A stretch of 36,253 bases of DNA from contig CAXKVV010001284.1 of assembly GCA_964058805.1 (NCBI GenBank), positions 1 to 36,253 of the forward strand. The letters are read 5' to 3'. This document shows positions 1 to 10,149 of this stretch, piece after piece. The notes below the pieces were generated by a model that was not told the DNA's origin, made no database searches, and saw nothing but the letters and a program-made list of their open reading frames with translations. This DNA comes from Schoenoplectus triqueter. Its lineage: Eukaryota; Streptophyta; Magnoliopsida; Poales; Cyperaceae. A program made the position numbers and the translations under genes. Position 1 is the stretch's first letter. Each line of letters opens with the position of its first letter.

Positions 1-150
1 GTGCATGACGAGCGAGCGTCAGAGTCAGAGCTGCATATCGTTAATGCAGCCGACATGAGGCTCGAGGCTACTGTTAAACTACCGTCCCGCGTACCATATG
101 GGTTTCATGGTACCTTCATAGAATCAAAGGAATTGGAGACACAGGCATAG
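1..150 (+). CDS. CCD4: Carotenoid cleavage dioxygenase 4, C-terminal 49 codons (upstream paralogue, cut by window edge)
   Basis: Frame 1 is open from the first base to a TAG at 148-150 and encodes the C-terminus of a CCD4-type enzyme. It aligns without gaps to residues 559-607 of the complete gene at 29272-31095. It contains the conserved VPYGFHGTF block, whose His is the fourth iron ligand of the carotenoid oxygenase beta-propeller, and it ends in the same ELETQA tail. Four of 49 residues differ (R for Q563, H for L570, V for I572, A for T575), while 21 codons differ synonymously. The first codon, GTG, is an internal Val and not a start. The remaining ~1.7 kb lies left of the window. There is no frameshift or stop in the visible part, so it is probably a functional tandem paralogue, but the missing 5' part could still be broken. 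Confidence 0.93.
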   Translation: MHDERASESELHIVNAADMRLEATVKLPSRVPYGFHGTFIESKELETQA

Positions 151-3100
151 GTACAGAGGAGGGGAATTACCTGAGGGAGTTCATGCTGAGTGCTCCCCGG
201 ATTCTCTCCCTAATTAAATTACATTGTTTTGTTCTTTGATTTACAGTTATGTTAGATATGTTAAAAAAAATAGGAGAACCAGCTTGTAGCTTTTCGTTGG
301 CAGGTAGAGTACCAGAAGCTCAGCTGGTTTCTGTGGCTCTGTTAGTTAGACTTAGAGGTTCGACCCCACGTTGTATGTTTTTGTAATTTGACTGTTTATC
401 ATATATTATTTATAGATATAATTCCAAATTTCATGTCTGCTTCATGGTATTCTATTTATTCTAGCTTGTTCCGTTGTGGTATCTATCATTTCTTAATATA
501 GTATTGGAACAGGATGGTCGCTTGCTTAAAAGACTGCTTGCGTTTGGTCTCAGTGATTTTCTGATTCCACTTGCAATATCTGTTTTTATTTAGAAGTGAA
601 TTAAACACCGACCTCTCTTAATCTAAGAACCCGGGAAACTTGAAAAGAACGATTTTTTTTTCTTATATTCATGTTATGCGTGTATGTATATGCAAGATAT
701 TAATAATAATATATATGATAGTTGGTTGTATTCATGTAATTTAAGGAGTCCACGTGGCGAGTAAAGTGGGATCCATAAATCCATCCATTGTCTGGCTCAA
801 TTACAGTATCATCTACAGTGGTTCTGAAACTTGTAGGTCACTGAAGAGGCAAGACAAATTCATTCCACTTTAATTAATTTAATTTCTATTAATTTTTTTT
901 TTTTTTTGGAAAATAGGCCTTAAGGTTATTAGGTGTAAATTTCATTCCCCTTTTAGTCTTTTTCTAGCATAAGTCCATAGGCATAAAATTCATTCCCTTG
1001 TTATATATTCATTAAATGTAGGTAAAAGATCCTCCCTTACCACGCATCGGATTGTATCAAAAAATTATAAGCTGTTGGCTGTGTGATTCAATCCAATTTG
1101 GACCATACATTCTCTCCACATGAGCATTTTGAGCGGGTGTAGCAAGTGGCAACTGGTAAATAAATTTCATTGGTGGATTAACACGTGCAACCCATGTGAA
1201 GTTGAATGGCTCTCACGTCTGAGTTTGATGCCTCTCCTCTTAAAAAAAAAAAAACTGAGCATATATTTTCCCATATTTTAAATTTAGTTTGCAGGCCAGA
1301 CTCAGTGAAATTTGAAGAAAGCGATTTGCAGAGCAGAGTCCAACAAATTTGGCATGAAATTTTTTTTAGTCTCCTATATGGCGCAATTTCCTCACATTTA
1401 TATTAAAAAAAAAAGATGTTGAAAACTGTACAGAGTTGATGGGATTCAGTAAATTATTTTTTATTGTAAGTAAATTAAATTCATCAATCAATGCGCAACA
1501 ACCAATCCCAAAGTAAAAGACAGAACAGCACCCATGGCCATTGGTCACTGTTTATGTGAGCAAAAAGAAATTCACTCTGACGACGTGTTCATTTTCTTTC
1601 CATTTGCATATTTAGGTGGGAAAAAGAAATTCATTTTCATAAAATTTTCTTTTTCCTACGTAAATTAGCCAACGAGAGGCAGTAACGAATGGTGACATCC
1701 GAACATGCCTTTGAAAAGTTGATTTAATTGTAAGTTCTTCTGATCCTCATAAATTCGTGGTCCTCAAATTCTCTAATATTTTCTAATACAATAATTTATG
1801 TTAATTATTACGTTCATAAATTAAAACATTTAATCGTCTTTTCTCTCTAAAAAAACATTTAATCTTCTAACTTTTTTTAATAAATTTATTTTACATATGA
1901 TTAGACGAGTCTTTCACATATTCATTTTACTAAATTTAATTGGTCTAACATATACTTAGCAGTCGTTATCGAAGACAATAAACATTTATTTCCGTGTTGC
2001 AAACTTTTGTAGGATGAATTGATAACAAATCTTCTATTTCTCTTTGAAAATGAAGAAAGAAAGAATGAAAGAAAGCAAGTGGCCAGTCTTGACCGAACCA
2101 CTTTAATTTTTTCATTGGATATCTAATTAAGCCTCTAAGCTCAGACTTGTCAAATTAGTGGCCCCCTAATCTGCAAAGGATAAGTAAAATTAGTTAAAAA
2201 GTGCACTAAGGTTAACCGACACCAGTAGTTATGCCAAATAATTATTTATGAAGCTAGGAAGGGAAATTTTTTATTTAATCACATGATAACGATTATAATT
2301 GTGGCATGTGGATCCATGCACCTTGACAGTATTTCTAATCTTTCTCTAATTAAACCAAAAATTTGGTTCTTTGGGGATTCTAACATGACATTCAATACAT
2401 CCAATACACGGTGCTTGCTTGTAACAATAGAGTTCTAATAGCACATGCGAACTGTTCACTTTTGTAACAATCCGAGTCAGATCAGTCAATGACAATTATG
2501 GAAGACCCTTTAGACCGAAATTACTTTACCAGAATGAAATGAAATCGTTTCGTTCTTCCAAAAGCATTTTATTAGTGATAAAAAAAAGAGCTGATATTGA
2601 CTGAAATGTCTGGTACTGCGATGTTTAGGCTAAAAAAAAAATGTTTTCCGAAGAATTTGGATCACATTTAAGTGCAGAAAAAGAGCCAACTCGGTCTTAT
2701 GGCAGGCCCATTGATGGAGAGAGTGGCTCAACTTATTTGATTGGAATGAACAGTATCTGAATTTGTTAAGCTGCTTTGCACTGCACGGAAGAAGTTGAGA
2801 AAAACATGCAAGTGCAAATATGAAAAGTCGGTGTGTGGGGCCCACGGGGGCCAGGTCCCAGGATCTGTACAAAATTCTTCAGTCCGAGGCCTTTCTCTTT
2901 TGTCTTGCAAGTGGCATGTGACACAATGTTTTGTGCATCGGTCAACCATTGGCCGGGGCCGCCCCACACCCACAGCATGGCTGCATGGCTAATGGAGCAG
3001 TTGAAGTTCCCCAACAAATTCGATTTTGGGACAACGTTGGAGGCAGAGCACTAAGCAGCCCACGTTGCCATGCTACTAAATCGTACCTTTCAGATAATCA

Positions 3101-3738
3101 ACTTCTTGTTCCGGTTCAGCGTGTACACAGGAGTATGGACAATTTAATATTCACATTCGGAAGCACAAATGGAGAAAAATATATAACACAAATTTTGTGC
3201 ATGATTTTTATTAGAGTGAAGAATCATCTACATATTGCAGATTTAAGTTAAATAGTTCACCACGAACCAGGTTATGTTGATTACTTTCTTTTTGTTAATT
3301 TTAACTATATTTTAATGCAGATTTATTTTAAATTATAGTAACCTCTCGAGAATTTCTAGAGAAAAAAATTCAAAATTGATAGTACATTTTACATATTATT
3401 GTAAAATATTATTTTCATTCAAAATGAGGCTAATTATTCTATGGATCAGAATTTGTATTGGGGACAAAGAGGATCAAATTGAGATTAACGGTTGTGATTC
3501 ATTCAAATTTAATAACCACAAAAAAATTCATCGATAGAAGAATCCCTTCAAAAATTAAAATTGTAGATATATTTTTAGTTGCTTAGATAAAATGTGTATC
3601 AAATTTGAATCAATTGATCCATTGAAGAATCACTACTATACCTCTATCTTAAATAAATTCTAATTATTTGATGGAAATCTATACATATTTCAAATCGATT
3701 CAAAATTTATGTGGGTCCCATCTAAATGAGCGAAGCAA
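151..3738. other. Intergenic DNA downstream of the first CCD4 copy; no gene seen
   Basis: The first ~150 bases after the stop are probably the 3' UTR. They resemble the 3' flank of the second CCD4 copy in a T-rich stretch followed by an AGCTTG-like word (near 280-295 here, 31242-31256 there). After that the sequence is AT-rich with poly-T and poly-A runs and short frames only. The stretch 2640-3130 is richer in GC (including GTGGGGCCCAC-like words) and open by chance in several overlapping frames on both strands, but no frame shows a recognisable domain, so no gene is called. No long inverted or tandem repeat is evident before ~3740. Confidence 0.6.
316..367 (+). other. tRNA-like pol III A and B box pair; possible SINE head
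   Basis: AAGCTCAGCTGG at 316-327 resembles a tRNA A box (TRGCNNAGYNGG, first base off). GGTTCGACCCC at 357-367 fits the B box consensus GGTTCGANNCC exactly. The 41-nt start-to-start spacing is close to that of a tRNA. No cloverleaf acceptor or anticodon stem can be built, so this is not a tRNA gene. A tRNA-derived SINE head is one reading; chance similarity in the CCD4 3' flank is the other. Confidence 0.3.
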
Positions 3739-4136
3739 TATATATGTAGAGTTGAGCTATGGTGCTATGGATCGGTTCTTCATTTTTAAAGTTTAAATGA
3801 TCAATCCAACTATATAAAATATTTTTCACATGAATATTTAGATGTAGACCAAATTTTATATTTTTTAGAAGTTTTTTACTATTTTTTAAGATAGTTAGAA
3901 AATCATTTGATTTAGTTATTATAAGCCATCCAAAAGAAGTGATTTTCTAATTATCTTAAAAAATAGTAAAAAAATTTAAAAATATAAAATTTGGCCTTAT
4001 CTAAATATTAATATGAAAATAATTTTGTACGGTTGGATGGACTATTTGCACTTTGATAATGAAAAACCAATCCATAACACTGAAGCGATCCGTGTTATAC
4101 ATAGCATCTTTACCCAACTATATATATATATATATA
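3739..4136. mobile_element. Hairpin (foldback) MITE-like element in (TA)n, copy 1
   Basis: The two halves are imperfect inverted repeats. GTAGAGTTGAGCTATGGTGC at 3745 onward pairs with the reverse complement of the segment ending TTTACCCAACTA at 4120, and the arms continue through matching tracts such as ACTATTTTTTAAGAT near 3889 and ATCTTAAAAAATAGT near 3953. Both ends lie in TATATA runs, so the element appears to sit inside a TA microsatellite. It has no coding capacity. The architecture resembles Micron-type plant MITEs, which are flanked by (TA)n, but I cannot assign the family by sequence. Confidence 0.65.
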
Positions 4137-4519
4137 GTGGATATACCGTGAGTTTTAGCTCACGGAGGCATTTCGTGAGCTTAACTCAAAAATTATATTA
4201 AATCATCTTCAAATTTCAAATTTTCACTCTCCTTAAATTCTTCATAATGAAATCTTATGGGGTACAAAAATTTGGCATGTTTCGAGTTTTCTAAGTCACT
4301 CTTTTTAATTTTTAAAAATCAGCTCTAAAAATAATAATAAAATATTTAATGTTTATATATTATTTTCAAAAATTAAAAAGAGTGACTTAGAAAACTCGAA
4401 ACATCCTAAAATTTTGTACCCTATAAAATTTCAATATGAAAATTTGGAGATGATTTAGTATAATTTTTGAGTTAAGCTCACAGAAGGCCTCCGTGAGCTT
4501 AAGCTCACAGTATCTTTAC
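4136..4519. mobile_element. Hairpin MITE-like element, subfamily A copy 1, with a 37-nt perfect stem
   Basis: It is flanked by (TA)n at 4119-4136 and 4520-4531. The ends pair: ATACCGTGAG, TTTAGCTCACGG and GTGAGCTTAACTCAAAAATT on the left against their reverse complements on the right. Positions 4277-4313 and 4368-4404 are perfectly complementary over 37 nt, separated by a 54-nt loop. The outer arms hold AATCTTATGG (4251) opposite CCCTATAAAATTT. It is non-coding. It shares clear sequence with the elements at 4531-4948 and 7758-8136, which supports one mobile family. Confidence 0.75.
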
Positions 4520-4530
4520 TATATATATAT

Positions 4531-4948
4531 AGAGAGAGAGTAAATCTACCGTGTGCTTAACCTCACGGAAGGTCTCTGTGAAGTTAACTCAAAACGTATA
4601 TTAATGATATTTAAATTTTGATTTTTCATTCTCATTAAATACTTCATATTGAAATCTTATGGATATAAAAATTTGGGATGTTTTAAATTTTCTAAGTCCC
4701 TCTTTTCAATTTTTAAAAATTCAGCTCTAAAAAATAATAAAATATTTAATATTTATACATTATCAAAAATTGAAAATAGTGATTTAGAAAACTTAAAACA
4801 TCTTAAATTTTTATACCCCATAAAATTTTAATATGAAGAATTTAATGAGAGTGAAAAATCAAAATTTGAAGATCATTTCATATATTTTTTTTAGTTAATC
4901 TCATAAAAGTCTTCCATGAACTTAGGCACACGGTGGAATTACTCTCTA
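4531..4948. mobile_element. Hairpin MITE-like element, subfamily A copy 2
   Basis: It directly follows the previous element after a shared TATATA spacer. The left end AGAGAGAGTAAATCTACCGT is inverted as the right end near 4930-4948. The arms include AATCTTATGGATATAAAAAT near 4653 and its near complement at ~4811-4830. A 60-codon open frame inside it is a by-product of the AT-rich arm and is not a gene. Being nested end to end in the same (TA)n tract suggests repeated targeting of TA repeats. Confidence 0.7.
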
Positions 4949-5281
4949 TATATATTCTAATTAATAATATTTTTTAAAATATGTTCCATAGGAACAAAAA
5001 TTGAATATTTAAAAAAAATGTACACGGTACAACAGAAGTACCCTTTTAATAATATAAATGCGACGAGGTACGATGGGAAAGTAGCAATACGTATTCTGTA
5101 GATTGGAAATATGCCTAATGGTGAGATATCAAATGCTTTCCATTCATCAAAGATCCAATCAAAAATTTAATTTTACTCACATTTAATACACGTTATTTAA
5201 AGATTAACAATAAGCCTTCAATTTTTTTTTTATAAAAAAGATGAAGGTCAATGCCTCCAAATTTCTTTAATCAGTAAGTTT

Positions 5282-5529
5282 ACATAAGCCTTCAATTATT
5301 TAATTAATAACATTTTACAAATACATAGATGTATCGTATTAATTGGATATTATGAAAATTAAGTGTATGTAACAGTTAACCCAAAAGATGATTTCGGTTG
5401 GCTTCACATAAGCCTTCAATTATTTAATTAATAACATTTTACAAATACATAGATGTATCGTATTAATTGGATATTATGAAAATTAAGTGTATGTAACAGT
5501 TAACCCAAAAGATGATTTCGGTTGGCTTC
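5282..5529 (+). repeat. Perfect 124-bp tandem duplication
   Basis: The unit 5282-5405 (starting ACATAAGCCTTCAATTATTT, ending TTTCGGTTGGCTTC) is followed immediately by an identical copy at 5406-5529. I saw no difference between the copies. A shorter relative, AATAAGCCTTCAATT, lies upstream near 5207. Perfect identity in fast-evolving AT-rich DNA means either a very recent duplication or an assembly artefact. It is non-coding. Confidence 0.93.
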
Positions 5530-7169
5530 ATGTGAAAAACTTTGTAAATGGTGATTATTATGTCTTTTTTTAATCTGCAGTCTATCCATCTTATACAAGA
5601 ATTATTAAAATTATATTTTATTTCTTTTTCATTATCATTAAGATTACTTTAACAACATGTACATGTACATACATAAATACTTTAACCATTCAGCATGTAC
5701 ATATATACCTTAACAATATATACACGCACATACGTGATGAGAAAGCCCCATAAAAATAATTCCATAAGTAAACACTTTTAATATAATTTTAATAATTTCT
5801 ATACATGACTATTATCTGTTGAAGAATTTTTGGATTGAACAATCTCGAGAAATTTAATTAAATTATAAGTAAATATTTTGAATTTCAAACTGACATAATT
5901 TTTTATAGAAAAAATTCTGATTGAAACATTAAAATATATAATTCGGAAAGATTATGAAAATTCACCCTTTAATTTGAATATTGTTGTATTGTATTTTGCA
6001 ATCGGTAGGAAATTTTAAACTATCACCAATGGGGCAAGATCGAAAAAAAAGTAAATATATGTTGCACCTTTCATTAAACTACTAGTATTTTGCCCGCACA
6101 ATATCATAAATGATGATTTTTAAAAATATAAAAATTTAAATTTTATTGAGAAAACAAAATAAATAAGAAACTAATATAAATTTTAATCGCGAATATAAAT
6201 TTAATATAAAATAAATATATAATTATTAGAACGGTTGGCATTCAAAATTTAGAGAAAATTATAACTTCAATACAAATGAGGTTATATATATATATAGTAA
6301 TATTATTTGAATAATAACTTAATCTGATAGTTGATATTAGATTCAAAAATTTAATAAGAAATTTAAACCATTGCAGTATCAGAATATTTAAATACTAAAT
6401 AAGAAATAGAAATAGAGTTATGTGAAAATAAGTTACATCTCAGATTGTTAGGTTTAGTGATAATAAATGGTGGGATGAAAAACTCTCGTAATTTTTCGTT
6501 AGATCTGAATTACCTTCGTTTGTATTGCACATGGTTCGTGTTGGCGGGGGCTTGGACCCCAGAATTTTTTTTCCAAATATGTATTTATAGTTAATTTTTT
6601 TAAAAAAATGCTTGCTTTTTTAAGAAAATTGTGATAATATGTTCTGTACGAAAAATATTTATAAAAATATGTCTTTAATAATATAGTTATACTGTAAAAA
6701 ATTATAAAAATATATTTTAATTTAAAAATAATTATAGTACTATATCTGTTCGAACATTTTTTTTTGTTCGTATCGGTTTTAAATGCAATTTCCGCCCCTG
6801 GACATCCCACGAGGGTGGAAGTTATGTATTAAAGCATGTGATATATGCGAGTTAGAAAACTTTAATGCTTGATGTATTAGGTTTCTTATCTTGTTTTGTA
6901 CATTACGACAGGAGAGCTATTTGTGAATTGTTATTTTTATTTCAACACTACAGTTAGAGGTCGATATTTGGCTGCTGTAACATTGGAAAAAAAAAAAAGT
7001 TTCACAGCCAAACTTTGCGAGAGAGAAATAATTGTTTGTGTACGGGCTTCGCGGCTCTACATCATATATATATAAGGGTCAGTTTTACAACGAATTATTA
7101 AATAAATTGTACAAAAGAAATCTTACAAAAGAAGAAAAAACTGTCAAACATATTCCAAATTTTTAGATT
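5530..7169. other. AT-rich intergenic DNA; no gene seen
   Basis: No open frame carries a recognisable domain. GGGGGCTTGGACCCC near 6546 and CCGCCCCTGGACATCCC near 6793 bracket an AT-rich stretch and look like pieces of an old repeat, but there is not enough to classify them. A short reverse-strand frame across this stretch (6499-6810) is low complexity (Lys, Ile, Tyr, Phe rich) and is not supported as a gene. Confidence 0.55.
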
Positions 7170-7561
7170 GAGATCCAAATCTGCTATTATTTTTAAATAA
7201 TAATAGAGTTATACTTTGAAATCCAAAAAAAAAATAAAATTTTTAAAAATAAAAAATTTATAAATATGCTCTTTAACTTGTAGATTCATAGCCAATCAAA
7301 TTTTATATAATTTTATTAATGTTTGATAGTCCATCAAAGACCGTTAATTTAGAACTGTTGCAAATATTAGTGAAAAACCGTTAAATTTGATAAATTTTGA
7401 TGAACAATAAACATTAATGAAATTATATGAAATTTCATATGTTATCAATCTATAAATAAAAAAATACATCTATAATTTTTTTTTATTTTAAGTATTTTGT
7501 AATATTTTTTAATTTAAAATTAGAACTCTATTATTGACAAATAATAGCTGATCTGGATCCT
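7170..7561. mobile_element. Hairpin MITE-like element with GATCC-proximal ends
   Basis: The left arm GAGATCCAAATCTGCTATTA followed by AATAATAGAGTT is inverted on the right as AACTCTATTATTGAC, then ATAATAGCTGATCTGGATCC, ending at 7560. The inner arms also pair: TCTTTAACTTGTAGATTCAT on the left against TCAATCTATAAATAAAAAAA on the right. It is ~390 bp and non-coding. Its ends differ from the (TA)n-flanked set, so it looks like a separate hairpin family. Confidence 0.6.
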
Positions 7562-7757
7562 TCCGGTAGAGTATACAATTAAGCATGCACTACTGAACCA
7601 CCTAAAATTCTCTTTAGTGATTTTTTCTCGACTGCTATTACTAACTCTTTTTTTGGTACGGATCACTTGACAATTCTTATTTGATAATATTCAAAATGGC
7701 ATTTCAATAAAAAATAATAAATATTCAAAATGAAGAAAAATTATAAACATATATATA

Positions 7758-8136
7758 TAGTAAAGATACCGTGAGGTTAAATTCATGGAAGTCTTCCGTG
7801 AGCTAATTCAAAAAATACATCAAATTATCTTTAAATTTTAATTTATCATTCTCATTAAATTCTTTATATGAAAAATTTATGGTGTTTTGAGTTTTTTAAG
7901 TCACCGTTTTTAATTTTTTTAAAATGATGTTCAAGTATTAAATATATTATTATTATTATTAAAGTTGATTTTTAAAAATTAAAAATCATGACTTAAAAAA
8001 CTCAAAACACTCTAAATTTTTACATCTCACAAGATTTTAATATAAAATTTTTTAATAAAAATAATAAATTAAAATTTAAAAATGATTTGATATATTTTTT
8101 GAGTTAAACTCACGGAAGGCCTCCGTGAGCTTAACC
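7758..8136. mobile_element. Hairpin MITE-like element, subfamily A copy 3, right end altered
   Basis: It begins after ATATATATA with AGTAAAGATACCGTGAGGTT, the same end type as the elements at 4136 and 4531. The arms pair through the centre: TTTTGAGTTTTTTAAGTCA near 7893 against TGACTTAAAAAACTCAAAA near 7989. The expected right terminus (a CCTCACGGTATCTTTACT-like end plus TA) is absent. Instead CTCGAGG at 8136 begins the 433-bp repeat that follows. The end was therefore truncated or overwritten. Confidence 0.68.
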
Positions 8137-8766
8137 TCGAGGAATCTCTGAATCTTGAAAAGGGGGAGGCAAATAGTATAGCTAAATAATAGTCAAGTGG
8201 TCGTGTGCTCCAATGATCAGAGATCACTGGAGTATTCTGGATTTACTAAAAGGTTAATCCAGTGGGATATGGGGTGAAAAGATGAACCTATTATAGATCG
8301 GTTCAATCTTTACCGCTCCGGGAGATAACCTTACTACAAATATTGTGCGACCCTTTTTCGCGCGCTTTGCACCGCCACTGGGTTTTGGGCGATGTGATGC
8401 GGAAGAAGGACACAGAGATCCCTCCTAAATGTGTGTTTGTTTAACGCCGGTTGGTCTCGCCGTCTTAGACTCATTGGGATGCACATTTAGGGGGTTTTTA
8501 GTGATTGTGAGTACTTGTAGATTTCGATGGGCACAAGCCTCCACCGTTAATTACCCTAGGCTATTAAGCTCGAGGAACATCTAGATCTTGAAAAGGGGGA
8601 GACAAATAGTATAGCTAAATAATAGTCAAGTGGTCGCGTGCTTTAATGATCAGAGATCACTGGAGTATTCTGGATTTACCAAAAGGTTAATCCAGTGGGA
8701 TATGGGGTGAAAAGACGAACCTACTACAGATCGGTTCAATCTTTACCGCTCTGAGAGATAACCTTA
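8136..8766 (+). repeat. Direct repeat of ~198 bp, copies 433 bp apart
   Basis: The segment starting CTCGAGG at 8136 and reaching GAGATAACCTTA near 8333 recurs at 8569-8766. The copies are highly similar, sharing for example TTGAAAAGGGGGAG and GATCAGAGATCACTGGAGTA. The 235-bp spacer (8334-8568) is GC-richer and includes CCCTTTTTCGCGCGCTTTGC. The arrangement looks like one and a half copies of a ~433-bp unit, plausibly from a non-autonomous retroelement. No coding sequence is seen. Confidence 0.85.
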
Positions 8767-9213
8767 TAACAGATCAGATTAATCTCTGCGGAGGGATGAG
8801 AGGTGAGTCTACTACAGAACGACTCGACCTCAGTTGATCTAGAAGATAAACCTACTACAGAACGGTTCAATCTTAACTAGTCAACAACCAATCGCACAAA
8901 ATACAACTCGAGGCACTAAGCCGGTTGATTTTGAGGTTGGTGAATCAGGAGAAGGGCAGATATGGCCCACATGGTACTTCTCGCTGATCTTCTAGATCAT
9001 GGATTTCAGACACTGAGCGGATCCATAAACCTAGGAACACAACTGCATACAAAGTCAAACCTGAAGCGCTGAGCCAGCTTGACATTAAGGCATGTGTCAG
9101 TGAAAGAACCTACTACAGAATGGTTCATTCCACTGTTCGAGGATGAATCTACTACAGAATGATTCGATCCTCTGGACTAGAAGATAAACTTATCGACGAA
9201 TTAGTTTAATCTT
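8287..9213 (+). repeat. Eight dispersed copies of a ~24-nt motif, CCTACTACAGAACGGTTCAA-like
   Basis: Degenerate copies lie at 8287-8310, 8720-8743, 8762-8785, 8808-8830, 8851-8874, 9109-9130, 9148-9170 and 9189-9213. The consensus is CCTACTACAGAACGGTTCAA followed by TCTT. Several are followed by an AGAAGATAAA or GAGATAA-type link. Within 8720-8874 and 9109-9213 they are spaced ~40-46 nt, which suggests decayed short tandem arrays. They fall in non-coding DNA. Confidence 0.75.
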
Positions 9214-9639
9214 ACTAGCTACACTGATCATGAATTACTTGTTCATGACACAAAGTCATCATGATATCACTTCCTTGGACATCGTGATGTTCTTTCGCTA
9301 GTACTAATATCATAATCTTGGTCATTCTTCAATGGACGTCAAGTTAATCTTGTCTCAACTGACTATTCTGAATGTCGCATTACTTGTGCAAAATCATTAT
9401 GTTACTTCACATCATCTCGTGTGGGCATGTTTAATCACCCTTAAATCATGGGTTCTGAGTATTTAGCCGATTCACAGATTCAGGGTTATCTTGTGCACAA
9501 TATTAGACTCGGAGCTCCTTGCTGGTTTAACATTGAGACCGGTTTATTAGAGCATGAGCTTAAACCTATCATACATGTTATATCTCATCAATCAGTCAAT
9601 CAAGGTATATCATCACCTCGTTGATCATTCACATTCTAG

Positions 9640-10065
9640 AAATCGTGTAACGATTCAACAAACCGTTACAACACTTCAACAAATCGATATAACATTTTCA
9701 CAAACTGTTATAACGCTTTCAGAAGATATCAGATTTGTCAAAAAAATTGGTCAACAAGGGTCAAAACGTTGCTAATGCTTTGTATATTGTTCAACGTTTT
9801 AGAAAGTCGTTACAACAATTCAAGAAATCGTTACAACGATCCTCTAATATATATTGACTTGTCAGAGAATGGTCAAAGCGTTGTTAACGTCATGTGAAGC
9901 GTTATAACGATTTGATGAACCGTATGACGGTTTAGGTAATCGTTATAACGATTCCTTAGAACATATTGACTTATCAGAGAAGAGTCAAAGCGTTGCCAAC
10001 GTCTCATGAAACGTTCAACGCTTTGATAAACCGTATAACAATTCAGAGAATCGTTATAACGATTC
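9640..10065 (+). repeat. Degenerate ~111-bp tandem array dense in AACG/CGTT
   Basis: ATATTGACTTGTCAGAGAA at ~9852 recurs as ATATTGACTTATCAGAGAA at ~9963. The following GTCAAAGCGTTG, GAAACGTT, AACCGTAT and AATCGTTATAACGATT blocks recur in order. A third, more diverged unit precedes at ~9740-9850, and CGTTACAAC-type words extend back to ~9640. The terminal block of each unit is palindromic: 9938-9953 is a 16-nt perfect palindrome and 10048-10065 an 18-nt one. No gene is present. Confidence 0.8.
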
Positions 10066-10066
<1 letters not shown>

Positions 10067-10098
<32 letters not shown>

Positions 10099-10099
10099 T
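10067..10099. repeat. (TTA)n microsatellite
   Basis: An uninterrupted TTA/ATT trinucleotide run directly abuts the 3' end of the 111-bp array and degrades into TTTA and T-rich sequence up to ~10150. Confidence 0.9.
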
Positions 10100-10149
10100 A
10101 TTTATTTATTTTTATTTATTATTATTTTTTTTATTTTTATTATTTTTAA

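Noticed and set aside
1..3. GTG as a start codon
   Set aside because: It aligns to internal Val559 of the complete gene; the frame simply enters from outside the window.
2630..3251. Overlapping open frames on both strands in a GC-richer patch
   Set aside because: They arise together because stop codons are rare in GC-rich DNA. No frame has a domain, codon bias or promoter, so no gene is called.
6079..6120. Possible Helitron end (ACTAGTATTTTGCCCGCAC)
   Set aside because: The reverse strand ends in a CTAGT-like word after GCGGGC, but the diagnostic short hairpin is not intact and no 5' TC end was found.
8136..10065. CRISPR-like array
   Set aside because: The repeats are degenerate and unevenly spaced, in a plant genome without cas genes.
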